A DNA stretch of 64,000 nt from Gordionus sp. m RMFG-2023 (taxonomy: Eukaryota > Nematomorpha > Gordioida > Chordodea > Parachordodidae): contig NC_088775.1 in NCBI RefSeq assembly GCF_954871325.1, forward strand, positions 46,415,561-46,479,560, read 5' to 3'. Positions within the stretch are counted from its first letter, which is position 1. Each line of letters starts with the position of its first letter. Both the position numbers and the translations under genes were made by a program. Positions 47,050-59,000 of this stretch are shown here, piece after piece. Below the pieces are notes generated by a model, which ran no database searches, was not told the origin of the DNA, and saw only the letters and a list, made by a program, of their open reading frames with translations.

Positions 47050-50000
47050 CTTAATTAAGTGTTGAAAAAAAGTAATCAAACAATAGAATAAAACATTAAA
47101 ATTAAAAGTCGATTGATTTTACATATTGAAATTTATATTTTATATTATTGTCTAACCCTGCATTCACAGTTGAGCGAAAATGTGAAGCTCAAAAAATACA
47201 AAATAGAGTTATTTCATTCCTACTTAGATTTCTCTTTACAAAGGCAAATAGGCAAATTTTAGGATTATTTAGCAGTATTTTCCAAATTCTAAGCGATTTA
47301 AATTTTTTGCATTTCTCTAGCAAAATTATAACCTTCATATTTGAATAAACATAATGGCAAGAAAAATAAAATTTGGGGGGAGCTAGCCAAATAATTTGAT
47401 ATATTAAGGAGAAAGATAATTATTCAAAGTTGTACTGAATATCTTTCAGTTTTCTTTATTTAAGAGCTAGCGAATCACAAATCAAAAGTAGAAGATTGGC
47501 GCTATATGTGAAGACTCTAATTCAAGAATTCATTATTTTTTTTATTTTTTAATATATCATCCTTAGATATTGATAATTCAATTAATAAAATTAATATTTC
47601 TGAAGATGTGTCTATTATATATATTGATTAATAAACTCCTTATTTAAAAATACAAATTTTGGATCCATCATATTTAGTAAAATTTAAAAAATTTGTATAT
47701 TTAAATAATAAAACAGACGTTAATAATAAAACCCTTTATTGTTATATTATATATTTTAGCTACTAAGTATTAATTATAAAGGTAATATTTATTTTTGCTA
47801 TTTTAAATTTTTTGGGTTAATTATAGAATCAAACAATTAATCAAAAATTATCATATTGAACATTCCAGAAACGTCAAAAGAAAAGATAATAATTATTTCT
47901 AAAATAGATTATTTGTGAAATTATTAGAACTAACAAAGATAAGATGAGAAAAAGAGGAAGTCTTCATATTGTATTGATATTACATTAAAAACTCATCAAA
48001 TTATCTGAAGAAAATAGTATAATAAACAGAGACCTGCAGGCCCGGCCCTAAGCCCGGCCCGGGCCGTATTTTAAATTTTTTAACCCGGGCCGGGCCTAAA
48101 AAATTTTTTAAATATACCCGGGCCGGGCCTAAAAAATTTTTTTTTAATATATCCGGGCCGGGCCTAAAAATTTTTTTTTAAAATATATCCTGGCCTGGCC
48201 GGGCCTAAGATTGTTAAACCCGGGCCGGGCCTTAATATTTTATAAAAATTTTTACATTATGAGTTAATGGTTATAAGATTATATTATAGTTATGATTAAT
48301 ATTATACTGGGTGATGGTTAACATACCTAACACCCACAGATCGATCTAATTATTAATTTCCTGCAAATTTATTCAAAGTATTAATATATTTTTTTATAAT
48401 TCATATCAACATATTTTACCAAAATAATCAAATAAAGGAATAATATTCAAGTATTAATAATATATTTTTTATAATTCATATATTAATAATATATTTTTTA
48501 TAATTCATATCTAAATTTTTAGAATATTTACCAAAACAATCAAATAAAGGAATATCATGGCACAAAATACTAATGATATAATTAATAAAATTAAAAATAA
48601 TATTTATTCTTTTAGAAATACAAATAATAATTTAAAATCTGAAATATGGGCTAAATTTAACATCATCATAGATGAAAATAAAAAAAACATTGGCTACGTA
48701 CAATGTAAGAATTGTTCAAGTATATTATCTTATAATTATAAACATGGTACATCACATCTAAAAAGACATAAATGTGATGGTAAATCCATGAAGATTAATA
48801 AATTTTTTTTACACCTGAAAAACCAACCTATAAATGTAATATAAAATATTTAAAAATTATAAAATAAATTATATTAATATTGTGCAATTAGATTATATTT
48901 TCAAAATACTATTTATTATACATGCATTTTTTTAAATAGCGATTTATTTTTATTTTATAAATTAAATAGTAAATTAAATACAATATATTATATTCTCAAA
49001 ATATTTTCCATTTTTATAAATTAAATATTAGTTTTATTTTTTTTAAATGCAATATAAAATATAGTATATGCTCAAAATATTATTACCATTTTTATGAATA
49101 TTAGTTTTATTTTTATAAATGCAAAAAATATAGTATATGCTCAAAATATCCATTTTTATAAATAACAGTTTTATAATTTTTATAAATTCAATATAATATT
49201 CTCAAAATATTAGCTTTTTTCATGTATTTTTTAAATAATAAACGATAATACTCGCTGAAAAATATGGTAAAATACCTCATAGGTGAATTTTTGTATATAC
49301 CAGGTCGAATATAATTTTAAAAAATTCCGAGCCGGGCCTGAAATTTTTTTTTAAAAAATATCCGGGCCGGGCCTTAAATTTTTAAATTCGGGCCGGGCCG
49401 TAAAAATTTTTTTTTAATTTATCCGGGCCGGGCCGGGCCTTAAATCTTTAAATCCGGGCCGGGCCGTAAAAAAATTTTTTAAAAAATATCAGGGCCGGGC
49501 CGGGCCTAAAAATTTAAAACCGGGCCGGGCCGTGCAAATGGTGCCTCTGCAGGTCTCTGATAATAAATATAAAATTTTTTAGTCAAATATTTTATTATAT
49601 AATAAATAAACAAATTACCAGAGTTGTTAAAGGATCTAGATATAAAAATGTGGTATCTGTATCTGTATCTAGATAGATTTTTGATTAAAATATCTGTATC
49701 TAGATATTATTTTAGACGATGTATCTGTATCTAGATCCATTTAAAAAGTATCTTTTAACAACTCTGCAAATTACATATATTAAAGGTTTAATAAATAATT
49801 TTTACTAAGTAAATATAAAGTAAAATAACATATAAACTATGTATAAAATAACATATATAAAAAATTATTTATAAAAAATAACATATTTTTAAACACATAT
49901 TAAAAAAAAGTTAAAAATAATCATCCACCTCTGGTGACGGCCATGAATCTTTAAATAATTTAAAATTGTAACGTTAAATTTTAAAGCTGATATTTTGTTT

Positions 50001-53000
50001 GATCAAATGGGTCCTCGAGTTTGTTGTTTTAGTGCTCTTTTGGCTGATTGGTTTAATATGATATTTCGCCTTTTCTCCATATGAACAGTTTGTTGATAAG
50101 ACTAGATGTGAATATTTAAGGAATTTTCTTTTTTTCTGATAAATCTAATGGATCCTAATTATTAGATGGGAAGAAAATTTCTATAAATATAAAGTCCCAA
50201 TACATGTATTTCCACATATTGCTGGGGGGTTAAAATATGCCCGTTAGGCCGCGAGACATTAAAAACCGAAATATCTCTTGGTTCTAGATGTGAAGGAACA
50301 TCGGTTTTGAATAATAAATTTATGATTATTTTATTAATTCTTTTGTGCCTTACATATTTGTATCTGTTTAGACACAATGGAGTAGATCTCTGGCTTTAGA
50401 ATCAATCATTATTCCGCATCTTTTACTGTATAAGATAGAGATATTTTTAAGCCTAGCCTGATAGCCTAAGCAAATCTAAATTGTATTTATCAAAAGATAT
50501 TTATTTAACATGCTTATCGGAACCTGATCCAATACCAATGACGAAGGTTAGTACTGTGTGTCATTGTTCGAAATGAGATAGCAGCATAATCCTTTTGTAA
50601 ATTAGAGAATGGAGGAATTGTGCCAGAGGATTTAGCAGGATGTCCACAGAAGGTTTAATTAATTTATGAGAATTGTGTTTTTTAAAATAGAGAAATAAAA
50701 AAACTTTGAAAGGATGTTGTTTATAATTAAGAAGAATAAAGGCGGACCGAGTAATCCCTTAGCTTTATTTTTTGTGCCGATAGATTAGTTAATTTGCCAT
50801 ATCGTAATATGGTTGGGGTGCCATATCTCGCCCTCATATAGTTGCTGGATAAACTTCTAAGAAGCTATAGACTAAAAAATTAAAATCATTGAAGTAACTC
50901 ATCAAATTATCTGAAGAATTTAGAATATTATAAATCTGAAATATTTTAGATATATTTTATATTTTTAATGAATATTTTTCTAAAATTTTATTATATTAAT
51001 TAATAAATAGCATATGAAGGTGTTGGTTTAATAAATAGCTTTTACAAAGTATTTGCTAAAAAATATCTAAAATATATACTATAGTGTTGTTAAACGGCTC
51101 AGTTAAGCTGATTTTAAAAAGGGCTAATTTAAGATTTTAATCAAAAATACTTGAAAATTTTACCCACAGATGACAGAAAGGTTTGGGCATCTGTTGGTAA
51201 AATTTAGAGGTTTCCATAATAATATTTTAGTGAAAATCTTGATTTAACTATTTAACAACACTTATATTCGTTTAAAGATTAAATTTCTCCATTTTTTAAA
51301 AATAAATAGTAGGGATAACAAACATGGAATCATCCTTCCTTTTATGTTTACATTGACATTATTTTGCAATAAAAATTTTAAAATTTATATAATGTATATT
51401 TCTACTCAACTGTAACCGCTTTCACTAGTGAATACTCAGCTGATTTTCGCCATAAATTTATCACTTTCCTTTCACACTCTCCATTAACTGTGAATGCAGT
51501 TTAAGTATAACTAATTATAGTTTTAAAGATATATTTTTAGCTTACTTATTAATCAAACAAAATATTTATTTTCAAACTTTGTTTCTCAACGATTTCAAAT
51601 CTGATTTGATCTTTATTTTATGTTCTTCGTCTTCGTCCAAAGGATATAAATACGTTTCAATCAGTTCTTTCCAAAATGTTTCTTCATCTTGACTTATTTC
51701 TGTTAATTCCCCTTTCCGCAATGATTTGTCATTTACCCAGGTAACCCTCTCTACATCATATTATATAAGAAAAATTAGGTGATGAGAAGTAATCCAAAGA
51801 AGGAAATTTTTTAAAATTAATTTTTAAAAATTTTATATAGGGTTTAGATAGGATATTAAAAGTGAAATTAAAAATTTCTGATTAAAAATCTTGATTAAAT
51901 TTTTTTTAAATATTGAAGTATTTATTTAAAAAACGTATTATACTTTTCTGATATAATTTTTAATAAAAAAATAGAAACTTTGTATTTTTGTTCTTGTATA
52001 ACCTATGTCATCTATAGGTGACATAATAGCATTCCCCATATTGATCCGAACTTGCTTTATTTTTTTATTCTGAAAATTTGACTCAGCAATTAGATTTCGA
52101 CCTTTTACTTTTGAGACCTGGTCTAGGTTATCTTTACTATCCAAATACTTTTTTGTGTTGATTAAGTTTTCGTTTATATTATGCAATTTTTCAGGGCTGT
52201 AGAAAGAATGAGATTGTCGGATAACCGGATTTTGTATTAACATTCGTTTGGCCCTATCAAATAATGCGCTGGAAGAGTAATAATTCCTCTTTCGTTTTGG
52301 CTTCCCTTTAAATAAAACGGATTTACTGGTTTTGGATTTGTTGTCTTTTTTGGAGCAACATGTGAGACGACAAAGAGTTCCACAATTAAAAGCGAATCCT
52401 TCATCTTCATCTACATTGTCGTATAATAAAATGTCTTGATCAGATTCTTCATCAGAACTCGAAATCAATTCTTCTAATCTTTCTAACAAAATATCACCAT
52501 TCAAATCCTGTGTTTCTTCAATTAACCCATGAGACAATAATGGTACATCCTCTGATTCAACTTCCTCTTGAATTATCTGTCTGCCTTTAAGTCTAGAATT
52601 ATCCTTCATCAAATTATTTAAGTATCCGTAATTAGGAATCATGTTATTTAATTTATTCGTTAGACTATTATCACCTGTAGGGCCTTTCTGAGGGTAAGCC
52701 ATTAATAAATGTTGGGTCTCAGATTGATTTTGAATTCGACGTTGCATGATATTATCATACAAGTATTTAAGCTTTGTAGCCTTCCATTTAGAACGGGCAA
52801 CTTCATTTAATCTCTTTTTTTTCCTGTCTTCCCTAAAACGATCAATTTTATCGGCACCCGGAACTTCTCGCGTACCCCATTGTACTACATGAAGATTAGT
52901 CAAGGAGTAAACGATTAACAACAAATACATTGCCGGTATAGAGAGAAAGTATAAAATTCCGTAAGCTATGTTCCAAAACTCTTGCGGGTGTAATAATGCC

Positions 53001-56000
53001 GCCACAAAAAAACAGCCTACAAATACGAACAAGAAAATAGACGATGGTGATGTCAAGCCGTCATCTGTTATTTGAACAGATATACCAACAGATACGGAAA
53101 TCATAAGCAATGCATAACAAGCACTTAAAAATGCTGCAACTAATAATTGTGTCTCCGAATCCGCAGATATGCATATAAACACAAAACAAATTATTGGTAC
53201 TAGGTTAAGCGCAAACGATTTCCATAGGTTCATGTGGAACACAAGGGATACGGCCCCTACTATCATCAAAAAAATTGTACCCGGACCAATTAAAGCACAA
53301 CCTAGCAATGCCCATTGATATGCAATGTATGCGAAAGATATGCTATCGTTCATTTGGATTGTCTTATTATGACTACAAAGTAAATCCAATATGTTAGCTA
53401 ACGTTGATGGAATCCAACGTCGTCTTTGATTATAAAATTCAAAGAATCCTTCTGGAGCATGTGTAAAAGCATCTGCTGCAGCACAGTATTCCACACGGTA
53501 TCCTTGTTGTAATAATAGAGTCGATAGCCATCTATCTTCACCTTATAATTTAGAAAATTTATATTATTTAATTTAATTTCATAGCAATAATATCAATTTC
53601 ATAAAGTAATATAATTTGGTCATAGTTTATATGAAAAATAATTATAAAGTTCCTAAATAAAGATAATTGACTAACCTTGATCATATTGAACATAGTGCAT
53701 AGCTTTTTCTGATTTAGAAGCATATTTTCTCATCACATTATCATCCATTAGAGCAGATGCTCTAAACAAGCTGAAACAGCCAGGACTACATAATACACAG
53801 CCGATCATATGTTCAGTTGCCTTTTGAAACCAGTGACCTATCGCGTATTCAAACTTTTGATACCATATCATAGGACCTTTAGCAGGGGCATTACATGAAT
53901 ACATAATGAAATATTTAAATTCCCTTTTAAGTTCCATAATAATAACTCAATTTTTTATCTGATAGTAAACCTAAACATAATTTCATATTAGTTAAAACTT
54001 TTTAAAATTAAAAATTTCCTTTAAATAAGACCTGCTCCAACAGGATGAATTCTTCCACATGCCGCTCCTACTTTATGATTTTTTTTCATCAGATCAATCA
54101 ATAATTGAGCAGCCGCTGGCTTAACATCTACATCTCCATCTAATGTCAAAATAAATGTGTTATCTGCTCTAACTTGTTTTCGTTGTATATCCTCGATTTG
54201 AACCCATAATTTTTGTCCCAGCAAATAATACATATACATTACCTATAATTAATTCGTTTAATTAAAAAAATGGCAATATTAATGTAACTTGACTCCAGCG
54301 TTTTTTATTTCTAATCATAGTACGATCCTTCATATGAACGTTTAATGTGTTCCTTCCGGGCAAATTCCATATAAGTTTTCCTCCATATGGCATGATGACT
54401 TTTCTCGGAGGAGCTAATCTCATAGGTGTCCGATGAACCGCACTAAAAGATATTATAAAAGGATGCTTTTCATATAAAATTGTTACATTTATAAAATTTC
54501 CAAAATCTACTAAATTCGATAGGAATGAAAACATGATAGAATTGAGAAATATTATAAAAAATATTATATTTTTTGTAAAGTTAGTCGTAATTGAACTGAC
54601 CAAACTATATGTGGTTTACAGATACTCTTTTCGAACTGGGTTGGAATTTATTTTACATCTTTCATTTGGTACAGGCAAAACACGGATAGATTATCTCTTG
54701 CATCCGACTTAAACACTCTTAGCCACTTGCCATCTTATTCACTAAATTTTTTTACCACCTTATCTTATAAAAATTTACCCGCCCCCCCTCCCTTAAAAAT
54801 TTACTGAAACCTTATATATTATTACTGATACAAGATAAATCGGATATATATTTTATTAACGTTCATGTATTTTAAATTATAGATTATTGTTTGAAAACAC
54901 TTTTTGAGACAACAACTGCTTTCCCACCCTTAGCCGTCCCGTTTCCAGTACCCAAAAAGACTGGGATGCTCCTCTGATCGCCCGTTCCGTTGAATATCTT
55001 ATTTCGAGGCCCTTTGAGGAAAATCCCAATAATTTGGTACTAAATGCAAACTCTGGCTACGAATGGTTGGAAGCTATCCCCAGCGCCAATCTCGGCCTCC
55101 TCATGACTGGCGAACAGCTACGTATATCTATAGCCCTCCGTCTCGGCTGTAATGTCTTAGTTCCCTCAATCTGTATCGACTGTGGTCAGCCCATTGAATC
55201 GAAGGCTTACCATCCCTTGCACTGCAAGTTCTCCCGTGGACGACAACCTCGTCATAAATCTATCAATAACATTTTACTAGCCGCCCTCAAAAAAGTTAAT
55301 ATCCCATCTACCCTTGAACCAGTGGGTCTTTCAAACGAATACGCCATACGCCCGGATGGTATTTCTCTCATACCCTGGTCTAATGGTCTTCCGCTAACAT
55401 GGGATTACACTTGCGTTGATTTTGAAGCCAAGTCTAACCTCTCATTTTCTGCTATCGAAAAGGCAGAAATCCTTAAAAAAATAAATACGCTGGCCTCGCC
55501 AACACTTTGTTCATTCCTATCGTTACCAATACCCTAGGCATGTTTGGAAACGAGGCCCTCAATTTCATCCAAATCATAGGAAAAAAAATGAGACAGATCT
55601 CAGGGGACCCCAATGAAGGATTTTACCTTCGCCAGCAGATTTCCCTGGAAATTTGCCGGTCTAATTTTTTAAGCATTCACTCTTGGATGATATATACCCA
55701 CCTTTTTTTTTATATATATATTTTTTTATAGTCCTTTTTAATGTCTTCATAGATTATATATATATTATATATTTATTTTTTTTCTATTTAATTTTTAATA
55801 TATCCATTTTAATATATATTTTTTAATCCTCTGTAAATTATATGAATTATTTTATAATATTTTTGTTTGAAAATTAAAATATATTGCAAAATAAATTAAT
55901 ATAATGAAAATTGCATTGTAAAAAATTAGATATTTAGATCAAAAAAATATAATCGATTTCTAGGAATAATAGTTGAAACGGGATAGAATTCGTAACTTAG

Positions 56001-59000
56001 ATAAGAAAAAATTGGCCTGTGGTGGCAAATTTTTTTAGATTATTAATAAGGATCGAACTATAGTATCTCTTTCTGGAAAAATCACGTTACACATTTTTTT
56101 GTTTGGTGAAAAAATTACTAATTTAGTTTACTGATATTTTATATAAATATTATCCTTAGGCATTTGGCATTTTTCACACAAAAAATAGACTTTAAAAGCT
56201 TTATTTAATAGACATATAAAGGCGCTTAATAATAATAGAGTGATGAGGATTGACTGGCCATGTATTGATTGGCCACAATTAGCACATTCACATATTCATA
56301 TTAAAATGAAAAGCTCTTCCAAAACAACATTTGGTGAAATAAAATGATGAACAAGCTTAAGAATCTTTAGTATAGATATTAATTTATAATATTATCATTA
56401 AATAGATGTGGTAATAAATTGAGATTTTAATACTAATTAAATTAATGTATAATTAATTTTTTATTTAACTAAAAAATGTAGAAACATTAACATAGGTCTT
56501 AAGTATTTCATATTGTATTATTTCATATTTATAATAAAATTCTTAAATAATATATTATGACCAGTTAATACACAGTATATGGCAAGTCAATACACACTAT
56601 GTATTGACTGGCCAGAAAAATAACTTTCACATAATCTCATTTAGCTCATAAAGTATTATACATAGAGCTTTGATTCAAATTTTATTTTAAAGATTATATT
56701 TAGGCTACACGTTGATATAATTTGGTTAAAATAAATTTTAATGCCTTTTTTCAAAAATGCAAAAACATGGCCATTCATGGCACATTTCCCTAATTATACA
56801 TAATAATTTATTAAAAATTCTGCCAACCAACTATTACAAGTTTTAGTTTTCATAAATTATACTCTATTTAAAGGAATTCATATGTTTAAAAAGTTTTCAT
56901 AACATTAAAAATTTTCAAATTAATTAGTTATAAAAAAAATTAACAAATTTAATGGAATTATATATAAAAGAAAAATAATTTTCCGATTTAAAAAAGTGGA
57001 AGAATTTAGAACTTACGATTAGAGATCTGCAAAAGTAGGCCTGGCCCGTTCCCGGCCCAAACCCGGCACGGCCCTTTAAAAAAAATCGGGCTCGGGCTGG
57101 GTCGGGCCTAAAATATTTTAAGAATTCGGGCCGGGCCGGGTCGGGCCTTATAAATTTTTTTAAATATATCTTAATTTATCAATTTTATGTTGAATTTTTT
57201 ATGTAAAATAAAAATATTTGATTTTATTTATAAAAACTAGACGCCAAAGATATATGGTATTTTGAATATATATAAAAATTAATTTCTATATTTATAACAA
57301 ATTCGGGCCGGGCCGGTAAATTTTTTCAAAAATAATTTTGGGTTCGGGCCGGGCCGTCTAAATTTTTTAAAAAAATTTCGGGTTCGGGCTAGGCCGGGAA
57401 AAACTTTTTTAAAAAAATTTCGGGCCGGGTCGGGCTTAAAAGATTAGGGCCCGATGCAGATCACTATTTATGATCGACTTCAATTTTTATTAATAAATTC
57501 TTCTTTATTTTCTTGTTGGATTTCATGATAAATCTTGGCAAATTATAGAATCATAATAAATAAGTGAGTGATAAGATTATACCCTATATCTATGTAATGT
57601 GTTTTCTAACCAATGCCCTGATCATTTAAAATTTTGTATAATTATTCAACCTTGCAGCTATATCGACCACGCTTATCAATTGCTTTACAAATGAATTTAT
57701 AGTACGATATCCTTTATCATCTTCTTCAAAAGCTTCATCTACGAATATATGAGCTGTAATATTTAATTTAAATATTAGTTTCAATAATTTACATATCACT
57801 ATTATAATTTCCTTAATTTTCATATTAAGTTGTTTGAGTTTAGACAAAAATTATGAAGTAAATTAACATATGAGCTCAATCACTTCAGAAATATACATTC
57901 GACTTTTATGTCAATTAGCCTTTATGTAAACAAATGCTTTATATATTATTCAAAGGAAAAAAATGCATGATGTATAACCTTCAAATTCATAATAATCTGG
58001 ATCTGCCACTTTCAAAAACTTTTCTGCTTTCCTTCGAGCACTCTGGTCTTCGTCCATTCTAAAAATATATTAAAATAATTTCAGAATATTATATATAATA
58101 TGTTGTTGTTCAAATTAAACAATGTAAAATTGTTTACAATTTTATAAACCTGAATATTGATTTTAACACTTGAGTCATTTCGTCGGCCGTCTCATGCCAC
58201 ATTGTAGCGCATATGTATATCCGAATAGTAGAATCATCCCCTGAGTTTATATCTTCGATAGATGTTAAATTATTATTACTTTCCAAGTCTGGAGGAAGAA
58301 TTTGGGAAGGCACTTTGATCTTAGTTACCTTTCCATCTAACCTATTTTTTAGGCTTTCAATACTCGCATAGATATTATTGGAATCCCTAGTGCCATTTTG
58401 TTGATGTGGCTTTTGATTCAATCCCTTATTAGACCCAATTCCATTTCTTAAATAATGTTCACTTTCATAAGGATTATACTGAGAACCTAATCCTTCCAAA
58501 GTTTCTTCCTCGTCTAACACATACTTATCCATATCATCCTCGTCGTATATTCCATAATCTATTTTCTCGTTATCCTGAAACTTGATTATAAAATTTAAAT
58601 ATGCATATTTATATAAATTAAACAAGTTTTAATTTCTAATTATTTCTTTCTATAGTACTTATATTTAAGTTAAAATCAATGCTAAATATCCACTTTTGCT
58701 TTTACTCCAGCATAAAAGAAATAATATTTTACAGCTCTTCTTGAGGAATATAAAATTTTTCGATCTCTTCTCCTATTAAGTGATAAGGATTGAACTAGAG
58801 ACACCGGGCAATACATAGGACTCACGAATAACCTAAATTTACAAAAAAAAATACTTAGTAGATAAATATTTATAATTTGGCTTTAACTTATCAGTCTTGG
58901 CTAGTCTTTCTACTTTTGGATACCATATATGTATTGTTATCCATGTTTGAGATAATACCCATAAACCCCAAATCCATGCATACCTAAACATATCCTTATG

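Larger units (their letters stand above)
48027..49559 (+). mobile_element. hAT element (1,533 bp) with BED zinc-finger ORF and perfect 8-bp target duplication
   Basis: Ends CAGAGACCTGCAG, perfectly inverted at the right end (13 bp). Flanks 48019-48026 and 49560-49567 both ATAATAAA. Each end has four to six CCGGGCCGGGCCT-type units separated by poly-A/T. Inside is one intact 95-codon BED-finger ORF and no catalytic domain, so it is non-autonomous. It lies in chitin synthase intron 11. Confidence 0.95.
47050..51577 (-). other. CHS: Chitin synthase intron 11, transposon-filled
   Basis: A 4,528-bp GT-AG intron between two well-anchored exons. It contains a 1.5-kb hAT element, a 148-bp hAT MITE next to it, a LINE fragment and a palindromic MITE, listed separately. 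The stretches 47.05-48.0 kb and 49.78-50.15 kb are plain AT-rich sequence. No extra exon is needed: the frame closes exactly. Confidence 0.85.
54443..57650 (-). other. CHS: Chitin synthase intron 6, transposon-bearing
   Basis: A 3,208-bp GT-AG intron. It contains the 3' part of a LINE inserted in the opposite orientation (54.88-55.74 kb) and a 447-bp hAT MITE (57.02-57.47 kb). 55.75-57.0 kb is AT-rich DNA with no recognisable gene. Confidence 0.85.

Noticed and set aside
47148-47348. 66-codon ORF on the plus strand
   Set aside because: In chitin synthase intron 11 near a repeat relic, no domain and biased composition; expected by chance.
48120-48250. CRISPR-like array of regularly spaced GC-rich repeats
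   Set aside because: Spacers are poly-A/T rather than unique, the arrays lie at transposon ends with target duplications, and the genome is eukaryotic.
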